Shown here: piece by piece, positions 42,606-50,420 of the stretch
Position numbering within the stretch: position 1 is the stretch's first letter
Layout of the letters: each line of letters starts with the position of its first letter
Origin: Sphingobacteriales bacterium
GTDB taxonomy: Bacteria; Bacteroidota; Bacteroidia; Chitinophagales; UBA2359
Reading direction: 5' to 3'
NCBI GenBank assembly: GCA_016711295.1
Contig: JADJTE010000010.1
Coordinates: 62,001 to 126,000 of the forward strand
DNA: 64,000 bases
Program-made: the position numbers and the translations under genes
The notes under the pieces: generated by a model
The model's input: only the letters and a program-made list of their open reading frames with translations
What the model was told of the DNA's origin: nothing
Databases searched by the model: none

Positions 42606-44144
42606 TTATTTCATCGTGAAGGTATAAACCACCCGCGAGCCTTTTTCATAAACGCCTTCTAAACGAACCGATTCGCCTGCGGGTACATCTTTAAGGGCAT
42701 TATATACGTCCTCATGCGTAAAAACGGGTTTTTTATTCACAAAATCCAATACGCAGCCTACTTTGATAGGTGTTTGGAGGCTAAGTAAGCCATTAGAATT
42801 GAGCTTGACGACCTTAATACCATTGCGCAAGCCATAACTTTGCAGGTCTAAGATACTAAGCTCTTGTAATTCGGCACCTAATATACGGGTTACTTCTTCT
42901 TTGGGAGTGCGCACTATGCCCGTATTTTTGAGTGAATTTTTGAGTGTGACATTGGCAAATTTGCCCTGCTGCCTGCGCATGTATGATATGGCAATATTAT
43001 CGCCCGGACGGAAACGCGCTATTTTCTCTTGTAGTTCAGAGGAGGTATTTACGGCAATGCCATTGACTTCGGTAATCACATCGCCTACTGCCAAGCCTGC
43101 ATCTTCTGCCGCGCTTCCGTCAACTACTGATACAACTAAAACGCCCTTAGTGCTGCTCAATCCGTAAGTATTGGCAAGGCTGTTGGTAATACTTTCAAAT
43201 TTGATGCCTAAACTCGCGCTCTGCACAATGCCGTATCTTTTGAGGTCTTCGACCACTTTTTTGACCAAGTTTACGGGCACAGCAAACGAATAGCCCGAAA
43301 AACTGCCCGTACCGCTGGCTATGGCGGTATTGATGCCTACCAATTCGCCGCGCGTATTGACCAAAGCCCCGCCGCTATTGCCCGGATTGACAGCAGCGTC
43401 GGTTTGAATAAACGATTCGATGGCTTCGCGGCTCTGCAATATATTAATATTGCGCCCTTTGGCACTCACGATACCCGCTGTGACCGTCGAAGCGAGATTG
43501 AACGGATTGCCTACTGCCAACACCCATTCGCCGACCTGCAAATTGTCCGAATCGCCGTAGGGAATTGCCGATAAGCCATAAGTGTTTATTTTGAGCAGGG
43601 CGATGTCGGTATTGGGGTCTTCGGCAATTAGTTCAGCGGGAAAACTTTGGCGATTGTAGAGTGTCACCTCTATGCTGGTGCTACCCGCTACTACGTGTTT
43701 GTTGGTGACGATATAACCGTCAGGCGACACAATAACGCCCGACCCCGACGCGCCAGAATCCGATTTGGGATTTGTCCAATCTTCTGCCTTGCTATCATAA
43801 ATGCCACTAAAACCACTCCATTTATTTTTGGGGCTGATAGTACGTATATTAACCACAGTAGGCGTAGCACTTTGGGCAGCACTGATAAAATTACTAGGGG
43901 CATCAAGACCAACTATATGCTTTGATAGGGTAGGGGCGGGGAGCGGTGCAGGAAAATTGAGCGGGTAGTTAATATCGGTAGCTACTTGTTGGAATGGCGT
44001 ATCGCGGTCAGTAGTGGAAGCCTTGTGGGTATAAGTCATAAGCCCCACCGTAACGGCAGCGGTAATGGCGGCGGTGGCTATGGTTGGTAATAGCTGGTGT
44101 ATCGTGCTCATATTCAGGAAATTAGAAATACTACTTGTGCCCAA
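42606..44144 (-). CDS. htrA: HtrA/DegP-family periplasmic serine protease
   Basis: After an N-terminal membrane segment (LPTIATAAITAAVTVGLM), the trypsin-like domain carries the triad His in TNKHVV, Asp in DPNTDIALLKI and Ser in NPGNSGGAL. Two PDZ domains follow (GVLVVSVVDGSAAEDAGL; the second, NGLLSLQTPIKVGCVLDFV, is more degenerate). The full 512-residue frame is intact. The start may be 44111 (MSTIHQLLPT) instead of 44144. A TAAATTTG element at 44205-44212 would drive it. It should degrade or refold misfolded envelope proteins. Confidence 0.93.
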   Translation of the reverse strand: MGTSSISNFLNMSTIHQLLPTIATAAITAAVTVGLMTYTHKASTTDRDTPFQQVATDINYPLNFPAPLPAPTLSKHIVGLDAPSNFISAAQSATPTVVNIRTISPKNKWSGFSGIYDSKAEDWTNPKSDSGASGSGVIVSPDGYIVTNKHVVAGSTSIEVTLYNRQSFPAELIAEDPNTDIALLKINTYGLSAIPYGDSDNLQVGEWVLAVGNPFNLASTVTAGIVSAKGRNINILQSREAIESFIQTDAAVNPGNSGGALVNTRGELVGINTAIASGTGSFSGYSFAVPVNLVKKVVEDLKRYGIVQSASLGIKFESITNSLANTYGLSSTKGVLVVSVVDGSAAEDAGLAVGDVITEVNGIAVNTSSELQEKIARFRPGDNIAISYMRRQQGKFANVTLKNSLKNTGIVRTPKEEVTRILGAELQELSILDLQSYGLRNGIKVVKLNSNGLLSLQTPIKVGCVLDFVNKKPVFTHEDVYNALKDVPAGESVRLEGVYEKGSRVVYTFTMK

Positions 44145-44204
44145 AGGCGTTCAAAAGCCGTGCCTAAAATGATAATTTTGGTCAATTATGGAAGAATTAA
44201 TCCA

Positions 44205-44212
44205 CAAATTTA
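44205..44212 (-). promoter_or_regulatory. -7 promoter element of htrA
   Basis: TAAATTTG on the minus strand fits TAnnTTTG, 61-94 bases before the two candidate htrA starts. Confidence 0.45.
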
Positions 44213-44241
44213 GCGCAATTTCGTCTAGAATGAAACTATTT

Positions 44242-45369
44242 TTAGAGGCATTTTTCAATAACTTGCCACAATTTATCGGCGGTTTGTTGCCAGCCAAATT
44301 GCTGTACTTGTTGTGTGCCTTTGTCTGCCAACTGTTGGCGCAGGGCGGGTGATTGGTAAATATCGTGCATGGCTTGGGCAATGGCATTTACCTCTTGAGG
44401 TGAGACCAGCAAAGCGGCATTGCCTGCTACTTCGGGCATAGACGATACGTTAGAGGTAATAACGGGTACGCGGCAGGTCATTGCCTCAATAATAGGAATG
44501 CCAAAGCCCTCGAATAGCGATGTATAGACCAAAGCCAAAGCTCCACCTACTACGGCTGCCAAATCGCTTACTTCTAAATGTCCAAGGAATAGAACGTCAG
44601 ATTGGTACTGCATATTTTCATACACCTCAAAAGCCTCGCTACTTTGCCAAGCCCGCCGCCCCGCTATCAGCATTTTGACCCTACTTGGTGTTTGCCGTTT
44701 GAACTGGTCGTAGGCACGCAGAATATTGGCTAAATTTTTTCGGGGATGAATAGCCCCTACAAATAAAAAATAATCGCAGCCTTGTGCATAGCGTTGCCGA
44801 ACCACATTTTGCTCCTCAGCAGTTAAGGGGCAGTATTCAGGATTAGTGCCATTATACACAGTGGTCATTTTGCCGGGTGCTATGCCGTAGCGTTGGGTCA
44901 AATCGCGGCTCGTATAATCCGATACCGTAGCAATAGCTTGGGCACGGTGGCAATAACGCGGCACAAAATATTGATAATAGCGACGCACCCAATAGGGCAC
45001 TTGTTCGGGGTAATGCTCAAATGCTATATCATGCACAACCATTAGCGTAGGCACACCGCTGCGGAGCGAGCAGTAGCCATCGGGCGACACAAACAAATCG
45101 GGCTTGATGCGCCGAAAAGCAATAGGCAAGGCTAACTCGAACCACAGATACCACAGAAAAGGGTGGCGGGCAGGCGGAGGCACTACATAAGGCGATATAT
45201 TAGAAGAAAAAATAAACTCGGACGAGTAAGGTCGGTCAAACAGAAATACAAAGCGATGTTCAGGGTGTTGTTGGGTGATGCGCCGCAGCGATTCGCAGCT
45301 AAACCGCCCAATGCCCTCCAATTTGCCTTGGAGCAAAAAACGCGCATTGACAGCAATGGTTTTTGTCAT
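44242..45369 (-). CDS. Glycosyltransferase family 4 (GT-B fold)
   Basis: The intact protein (~375 residues from MTKTIAVNARFLLQGKLEGI) shows the GT4 layout: an acceptor half with FVSPDGYCSLR and VPTLMVVHDIAFEHYPEQVP, then a donor half with DYFLFVGAIHPRKNL (sugar-phosphate loop), and the EX7E motif in EGFGIPIIEAM. Members transfer nucleotide-sugar residues such as mannose to glycans. The start 45369 is preferred because the upstream 17 residues lie in the leader. The leader includes a REP-like palindrome (45417-45434), and TAACTTTG lies at 45567-45574. Confidence 0.9.
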   Translation of the reverse strand: MTKTIAVNARFLLQGKLEGIGRFSCESLRRITQQHPEHRFVFLFDRPYSSEFIFSSNISPYVVPPPARHPFLWYLWFELALPIAFRRIKPDLFVSPDGYCSLRSGVPTLMVVHDIAFEHYPEQVPYWVRRYYQYFVPRYCHRAQAIATVSDYTSRDLTQRYGIAPGKMTTVYNGTNPEYCPLTAEEQNVVRQRYAQGCDYFLFVGAIHPRKNLANILRAYDQFKRQTPSRVKMLIAGRRAWQSSEAFEVYENMQYQSDVLFLGHLEVSDLAAVVGGALALVYTSLFEGFGIPIIEAMTCRVPVITSNVSSMPEVAGNAALLVSPQEVNAIAQAMHDIYQSPALRQQLADKGTQQVQQFGWQQTADKLWQVIEKCL

Positions 45370-45416
45370 ATAAACAGATGAGTTGTCTTTCGTAGCGATG
45401 TAACAAGCTATGATGA

Positions 45417-45470
45417 CCACGATTTAAATCGCGGGCACAGAAACGCCCGATTTACCCCAAATCGTTTTAA
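45417..45470. repeat. REP-like palindromic element, copy 2
   Basis: CCACGATTTAAATCGCGG with one mismatch is followed by CGATTTACCCCAAATCGTTTTAA. Both parts resemble 19645-19710, where the palindrome is also followed by GGATTTGCCGCAAACTGTTTTAA. Intergenic repeats of the sequence cccacgat..atcgtggg are frequent in this phylum. Confidence 0.5.
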
Positions 45471-45566
45471 TGGTTTATTTGAGCTTGAAATTTTGCTCTG
45501 GAATACTTGATTTGCAAGGCTTTTCGATTTTGGAAAATCGAGATTTGGAGGTTTAATATTGGCGCA

Positions 45567-45574
45567 CAAAGTTA
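45567..45574 (-). promoter_or_regulatory. -7 promoter element of the glycosyltransferase gene
   Basis: TAACTTTG on the minus strand matches TAnnTTTG and implies a leader of ~190 bases containing the REP-like palindrome. Confidence 0.45.
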
Positions 45575-45719
45575 AAGCATAGCATTCAGAAACCGATATG
45601 CGGGGCTGTTTATAGTCAAAAATTTTTGTAGTTGAACAAATATTTGGATTTTAAAACGCTGTTTTGTTGTATCGCCGCACAACCCCGCTTCAATCGTGTG
45701 CGTTACCTATTTTATTACT

Positions 45720-45727
45720 TACCTTTG
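45720..45727 (+). promoter_or_regulatory. -7 promoter element of the Gfo/Idh gene
   Basis: TACCTTTG, 29 bases before the ATG at 45756, fits the consensus and supports that start over an upstream in-frame ATG at 45696, which precedes the promoter. Confidence 0.6.
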
Positions 45728-45755
45728 TGCCCCCAAATCTACGCCCTTTTATTTT

Positions 45756-46790
45756 ATGCCCGACATACACACCCAAGCCATTCATTTCGGCGTTATCGGC
45801 TATGGCAATATCGGCAAACGCCACGCCCGCCATATCATGGCGCACCCTTATGCCCGCTTGTCGGCAATATGCGATAGCGTTGCCGAACAATACAGCCAAC
45901 TGCCGACAACTTTGTCGTTTGTAGCGCGTCATACCGACTACCGCCAAGTATTGCAGATGCCCGAAGTAGAAGTGGTCAATGTCTGCACGCCCAATTACCT
46001 ACATGCCGATATGACCATTGCTGCCCTCGAAGCAGGAAAGCACGTAGTTTGCGAAAAACCAATGGCATTGAGCAGCAGCGACTGCCGCCGCATGATAGCC
46101 GCCGCCGCCCAAAACGACCGAAAATTGTTTGTCGTCAAGCAAAATCGCTATAATCCGCCCGTTACTGCCGTGAAATCGCTGCTCGAGCAAGGTATTTTGG
46201 GGCGCGTCTATCAAGTGCAAGTCACCTGTTTCTGGAATCGGAACGACGATTATTACTTACAATCGGCGTGGCGTGGGCGAAAAGCACTGGACGGAGGCTG
46301 TTTGTTTACGCAATGCAGCCACTTCATAGATATATTATATTATTTAATTGGTAGCGTACAATGTACAGCGGGCAGCATCGCCAATTTTGGACATCGCCAC
46401 ACCGTAGAGTTTGAAGACAGCGGCGCGTTTGTGCTACGTAGCACACGCGATAATACCTTAGTCAGTTTTTCGTTTAGCACCTGCGCCTACTCGCGCAATA
46501 TGGAAGGTGCTATCACAATAATTGCCGAACGCGGCGTAGTAAAAATAGGCGGGCAATACCTCAATACCATCGAATACCAAGACATAGCTAATTGCCAAAT
46601 AGCCGACCTACCCGAAGGCAATCCGCCCAACGATTATGGTGCTTACAAGGGATCCATGTCGAACCACGATAAGGTGATTGAGAACGTAGTAGAAACCCTA
46701 AACGGCAGAACCAATATTGCCACCAACGGATACGAAGGTATGCACGTAGTCGAAATCATCGAACAAATGTATGCCACAGTCACGCCTTAG
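45756..46790 (+). CDS. Gfo/Idh/MocA-family NAD(P)-dependent oxidoreductase
   Basis: The 344-residue protein has an N-terminal Rossmann fold (FGVIGYGNIGKRHARHIM), the conserved NVCTPNYLHADMTIAALEAG and the catalytic-region motif EKPMALSS with Lys. The C-terminal substrate domain contains DGGCLFTQCSHFIDILYYL with the family His. Such enzymes oxidise sugars, including UDP-HexNAc derivatives for cell-surface glycans. The glycosyltransferase and methyltransferase genes nearby fit that role, but the substrate cannot be read from sequence. Confidence 0.9.
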   Translation: MPDIHTQAIHFGVIGYGNIGKRHARHIMAHPYARLSAICDSVAEQYSQLPTTLSFVARHTDYRQVLQMPEVEVVNVCTPNYLHADMTIAALEAGKHVVCEKPMALSSSDCRRMIAAAAQNDRKLFVVKQNRYNPPVTAVKSLLEQGILGRVYQVQVTCFWNRNDDYYLQSAWRGRKALDGGCLFTQCSHFIDILYYLIGSVQCTAGSIANFGHRHTVEFEDSGAFVLRSTRDNTLVSFSFSTCAYSRNMEGAITIIAERGVVKIGGQYLNTIEYQDIANCQIADLPEGNPPNDYGAYKGSMSNHDKVIENVVETLNGRTNIATNGYEGMHVVEIIEQMYATVTP

Positions 46791-47000
46791 TAGATACGCT
46801 ATTCATAGCGTATAAAATTATATATATATATATATATACGTAACAAACAAATACCCATCAATGCGCAACAACGATAAGCATATTGGTCGTTGGTAGATAC
46901 GCTATTCATAGCGTATAAATAATATATATATATTTATATATATATAAACGTAATAAACAAATACCCATCAATGCGCAACGACGATGAGCATATTAGGCGT
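46791..47000. repeat. 103-bp tandem duplication with hairpin and AT microsatellite
   Basis: Units starting at 46791 and 46894 share TAGATACGCTATTCATAGCG, a variable TA repeat, and the ending ACAAATACCCATCAATGCGC. Each unit has an ATACGCTAT-TC-ATAGCGTAT hairpin that could terminate both convergent genes. The right copy includes the last codons of the methyltransferase. The left copy still encodes the same NMLIVVAH-stop, with synonymous changes. Confidence 0.85.
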
Positions 47001-47706
47001 TAGCAATACGCCCTTGCTGCTGCGGGCAGTAGCAAACAATACCCAGCGCAGCACCACGCGAAGCAGTACGAAACTCAGGCTTTGCCCCAACGATTTGAGC
47101 CAACCCCGCACCACCAAAGGCGACTCGACCACTTGCACCGACCCAAAACCCGCACTTGATGCCAATTGTGCCGCCGAACGGCTATTGAGTAACGTTTCGT
47201 GTGTATAATCGCCGTAGGCATAGACCGATGTGAGGGGAGCGTCCATATTAGGCGTGCGAAAAATAGCCCTGCCTTGTGGCGACAAGCGTGCGCGAATACT
47301 TTGTAGCAATTGAAGCAATTCGCTTTTGCTCAAATGTTCAATGACATCGAAGAGCAAAATGAAATCGAAACGCGCATCGGGGGGCAACTCCGCCAAATAG
47401 GTGAAAGCACCAGCACATTGCACATCGCTCAAACCCAAACTTTGTGCCGTAGCCACCTGTTCGGGGGCTTAGGTCTATGCCCGACAAATGGGTATAGCCC
47501 TGTTCTTGTAGCCATAACAAAGCATTGCCATAACCGCATCCTATGTCCAGAATGCGGCTATTGAGCGAGGCAGGCAACCATGCTTGCAAATCGGCTTTTA
47601 ACTGCGGAAATTCGGCAGCTAACTGCGCTGCAAGATTTTCGGCATCAGCGCGTTTTACTTGGTGGCTAAAATATTTTTTCGTATAACTTATGGCGATATG
47701 CCACAT
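46968..47706 (-). CDS. Class I SAM-dependent methyltransferase, one frameshift
   Basis: The AdoMet-binding motif is RILDIGCGYGNALLWLQEQG, followed by GIDLSPEQVATAQ (rebuilt across a CCCCC run near 47460). FDFILLFDVIEHLSKSELLQ and PQGRAIFRTPNMDAP are typical of the methyltransferase-11/23 type that modify sugars or small lipophilic molecules. The start MWHIAISYTKKYF at 47706 is chosen because it follows the phosphatidylcholine synthase-like gene by 16 bases. Co-transcription is therefore likely and a lipid or glycan substrate possible. The C-terminal ~50 residues are hydrophobic. Confidence 0.8.
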
Positions 47707-47722
47707 CAGAAGAAGAAGCCAT

Positions 47723-48427
47723 CTATCGAGTTTTAAAGGTAACATAAAGCCCCAGCAGCAAGTAATAGAGTACGGCGGCAATAGCCAGCCATTGCCATAT
47801 AGGTTGCGTATTGGGGTATTGATAAACCGCCATGGCACACGATAAAACCAGCAACGCGCTGACCACAATCGTAAGGCGACTGAACAAAGCCGTGCGGCTC
47901 GGATACGGAAATTTGATGGGTACGAAATGCAATGCGCATAAAAAAGCGACGAAGGCGGCGTTTGCCCAGTCCGTCCAATCTACTACAAAAAATAAATAGA
48001 CTGCTGCGGCGTTCCACATCACAGGAAAACCGACAAAATAAAAATCGTCCGATACCATGCCGTCTTTGCCATAATACATAGCGGAGGTGAGCAGCACTGC
48101 CGCCGACAAACCTACTGCCAAAACAGGCGGAAACAAAGCTGCCTCATACATAAAATAAGCGGGCACTACGGCATAAGTCGTAAAATCGACCACATAATCA
48201 ATGCTTCTGCCGTCCCAATTGGGCAATACTTCCTTCACGCGCCAACGCCGTGCAAAAGTACCGTCTATACCGTCTATAATTTGTGCCACACCCAACCATA
48301 ATGCTACCGCTTGCCAACGGTGGTCGGCTACGGCAAGTAGGGCTAAAAATCCGGCTACAACGCCCATAGACGTAAATAGGTGTACGCTGCCCGCTCGTAA
48401 TTGTGCAAAAAGACTATGTTGTTTCAT
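47723..48427 (-). CDS. pcs: CDP-alcohol phosphatidyltransferase, phosphatidylcholine synthase-like
   Basis: The intact 234-residue protein has about eight membrane helices. The CDP-alcohol motif is DGIDGTFARR followed by GRSIDYVVD (D..DG..AR...G...D...D). VHLFTSMGVVAGFLALLAV, FTTYAVVPAYFMYEAALFP, and DDFYFVGFPVMWNAAAVYLF with FVPIKFPYPSRT closely follow phosphatidylcholine synthase, which joins CDP-diacylglycerol directly to choline. Other CDP-alcohol transferases share only the first motif. Its -7 element TACTTTTG at 48433-48440 lies 6 bases before the ATG, so the mRNA may be leaderless. Confidence 0.75.
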   Translation of the reverse strand: MKQHSLFAQLRAGSVHLFTSMGVVAGFLALLAVADHRWQAVALWLGVAQIIDGIDGTFARRWRVKEVLPNWDGRSIDYVVDFTTYAVVPAYFMYEAALFPPVLAVGLSAAVLLTSAMYYGKDGMVSDDFYFVGFPVMWNAAAVYLFFVVDWTDWANAAFVAFLCALHFVPIKFPYPSRTALFSRLTIVVSALLVLSCAMAVYQYPNTQPIWQWLAIAAVLYYLLLGLYVTFKTR

Positions 48428-48432
48428 GGGCG

Positions 48433-48440
48433 CAAAAGTA
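48433..48440 (-). promoter_or_regulatory. -7 promoter element of the pcs-like gene, almost abutting the ATG
   Basis: TACTTTTG followed by CGC matches the consensus. With a start site ~7 bases downstream, transcription would begin at or in the start codon. Confidence 0.5.
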
Positions 48441-48595
48441 CGGATTTTGTCCTACAAACCAATTATCGCGCATTGAACTACCTTAAAAAACGTGACATGG
48501 AAGGCATTTTTTAAAAATTTCTTGAATCAAAGGACAATATTGCCGACCAAACATTAATTATACGCCTTAAAATTGGTAGTGGATTAAAAAAATCA

Positions 48596-48603
48596 TAATT
48601 TTG
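48596..48603 (+). promoter_or_regulatory. -7 promoter element of gdhA
   Basis: TAATTTTG followed by CGG fits the consensus. The ATG at 48686 is about 75 bases downstream of the expected start site. Confidence 0.5.
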
Positions 48604-48685
48604 CGGCGACAAACAAACCGCTGCTTATGTGGCGCATATTGACCGAAACATACGCTTATATCATCACCAAATTCACATTTCTTAT

Positions 48686-49960
48686 ATGTCATCTAAACAG
48701 CAATTTTCTTTCTTTGAAAGCGTTGAGCGGTATTTCGACAAAGCCGCCGAACTGACCAATCACTCACAAGGTCTATTAGAGCAGATTAAAGTCTGTAATA
48801 GTGTGTATCAGATACGCTTCCCTGTTAAGATAGGCAATAGCGTGCAAGTTATTGAAGCCTATCGCGTGCAACACAGCCACCACAAACTGCCCTGCAAAGG
48901 CGGCATTCGATACAGCGAACACGTCAATCAAGACGAGGTAATGGCATTGGCATCACTGATGACCTACAAATGTGCCATTGTTGATGTACCCTTTGGTGGT
49001 GCTAAGGGCGGTATCAAAATTAACCCCCGCAACTATACGCCCGGACAATTAGAGCGCATCACACGCCGTTATGCCACCGAGTTGATTAAGAAAAATTTTA
49101 TCGGACCAGCAATCGATGTACCTGCACCCGACTACGGCACGGGCGCACGCGAAATGGCTTGGATTCTGGATACTTATCACACCTTCAATTCGAGCAATAT
49201 TGATAGCTACGGCTGTGTGACAGGCAAACCCATCACGCAAGGTGGAATCAGAGGTAGGACAGAAGCCACTGGTTTGGGCGTATTTTACGGCACCCGCGAA
49301 GCCATGAGCCATGCCGATGACATGGAAGCATTGGGTTTAACGACAGGTATTGAAGGAAAACGCACTGTTGTGCAAGGCTTGGGTAATGTTGGCTATCACT
49401 GTGCCAAATTTTTCCAAGACGCAGGCGCACGTCTCATCGGATTATCGGAGTACGAAGGAGCTATTTTTGACCCCAGCGGCAAGGGCTTTGATGTAGATGA
49501 TGTAGTAGCGCACCGCAAAAGCACGGGTAGCATACTCAACTATCCCGGTGCGCAAAATTTAGACCATAGTGCCGATGCCTTAGAATTGGAGTGCGATATT
49601 TTAATCCCTGCTGCCTTAGAGCGCGTTATTCATGGCGACAATGCTGCTCGCGTCAAGGCTAAAATTATTGCCGAAGCTGCTAATGGACCTATAACACCCG
49701 ATGCCGAAGATATTTTGCTGGCAAAAGGCACCATGATTCTTCCCGATGTATCTGATGTAGAAAAAAATATCATCGCGCATGGTGCAGACGAAGCCGATTT
49801 GGTCTATTCGGGCTTAGAAGAAACGATGATTACAGCCTACAACGCCATTCGCGAATCGTGGAAACGCCATAACCGCATTAACGACCTACGCACAGCTGCT
49901 TTCTACGTAGCTATCGAAAAAGTAGCTTGCGCTTACGAAGAATTGGGTATTTTCCCATAA
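48686..49960 (+). CDS. gdhA: Glutamate dehydrogenase (NAD(P)-dependent)
   Basis: The 424-residue protein catalyses the reversible amination of 2-oxoglutarate. The catalytic Lys segment is PFGGAKGGIKINP. The substrate region is KGGIRYSEHVNQDEVMALAS, APDYGTGAREMAWI follows, and the dinucleotide-binding turn is VVQGLGNVGYHCAKFF. The start MSSKQQFSFFESVERYFDKA at 48686 is preferred over an upstream in-frame GTG at 48629, as the intervening residues look untranslated. The frame is intact. A strong terminator follows. Confidence 0.94.
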   Translation: MSSKQQFSFFESVERYFDKAAELTNHSQGLLEQIKVCNSVYQIRFPVKIGNSVQVIEAYRVQHSHHKLPCKGGIRYSEHVNQDEVMALASLMTYKCAIVDVPFGGAKGGIKINPRNYTPGQLERITRRYATELIKKNFIGPAIDVPAPDYGTGAREMAWILDTYHTFNSSNIDSYGCVTGKPITQGGIRGRTEATGLGVFYGTREAMSHADDMEALGLTTGIEGKRTVVQGLGNVGYHCAKFFQDAGARLIGLSEYEGAIFDPSGKGFDVDDVVAHRKSTGSILNYPGAQNLDHSADALELECDILIPAALERVIHGDNAARVKAKIIAEAANGPITPDAEDILLAKGTMILPDVSDVEKNIIAHGADEADLVYSGLEETMITAYNAIRESWKRHNRINDLRTAAFYVAIEKVACAYEELGIFP

Positions 49961-50020
49961 ACCAATCACTGTGCCGCTTGATTTATTTATCAGCAGCCGA
50001 ACGGAAAGATGTTTGCCAAT

Positions 50021-50071
50021 AAAAAAAGTCGCGCCCATACGCATATTATACGTATAGGCGCGACTTTTTTT
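50021..50071. terminator. Strong intrinsic terminator after gdhA
   Basis: AAAAAAAGTCGCGCC pairs with GGCGCGACTTTTTTT, extended by ATACG/CGTAT inside. It has T-runs on both strands and so can stop transcription either way. Confidence 0.9.
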
Positions 50072-50128
50072 CTTATCGTTTTGAGTAACTATTGGTTTGT
50101 GTTTTCAATTTCGGTCATAAATCTCAGT

Positions 50129-50378
50129 AACAAATTTTGCTAAATGCTGCTTTATAGCAAGGGCGCGAGCAAGATGCTCCCGTTAATTTTTTACTCAAAA
50201 TTAGAAACCACCAATAGAAAGACCGTTTTCTGAGCTTTTTCGGGGCGACATGCTAATAGAAAATAAAGGCGACATATCAACAAAAGCCCCGTAGGGGCGA
50301 TATCCCAATGGTCTGTGTCTTCAATTTCGGGAACAAATTTTGCTAAATGCTGCTTTATAGCAAGGGCGCGAGCAAGAT
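50129..50378. repeat. Pair of 47-bp identical direct repeats, 203 bp apart
   Basis: The block from AACAAATTTTGCTAAATGCT to GGGCGCGAGCAAGAT is identical at 50129-50175 and 50332-50378. A further TTCAATTTCGG match lies upstream of each. It contains the small hairpin-like CTTTATAGCAAGG/GCGCGAGC region. No spacers or array are present. Confidence 0.85.
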
Positions 50379-50380
50379 AT

Positions 50381-50420
50381 TACCCCCATTACCCAAAATC
50401 CTATACCCCAAATAGTTACC
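50381..50420 (-). repeat. Dispersed intergenic repeat, partial copy C
   Basis: On the minus strand this reads GGTAACTATTTGGGGTATAG followed by GATTTTGGGTAATGGGGG, matching the left half of the copy at 1299-1386. It lies directly against the 3' end of tgt. Confidence 0.55.

Larger units (their letters stand above)
45370..45755. other. Divergent region between the glycosyltransferase and dehydrogenase genes
   Basis: It contains the second REP-like palindrome (45417-45434 with ~40 flanking bases), a perfect TCGATTTT-GG-AAAATCGA palindrome at 45524-45541, and -7 elements for both flanking genes. No coding sequence is evident. Confidence 0.55.
49961..50415. other. Repeat-rich intergenic region between gdhA and tgt
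   Basis: After the terminator it holds two copies of a 47-bp repeat (50129-50175, 50332-50378), a GCCCC-GTA-GGGGC hairpin near 50286 and part of the dispersed repeat also seen at 1299 and 13848. No coding sequence is evident. Confidence 0.65.

Noticed and set aside
44242..48427. A full O-antigen or capsule cluster
   Set aside because: Only a glycosyltransferase, a dehydrogenase and a methyltransferase are present, without flippase, polymerase or nucleotide-sugar synthesis genes.
50129..50378. CRISPR remnant
   Set aside because: Only two repeats, 203 bases apart, with no spacer-sized intervals and no cas genes.
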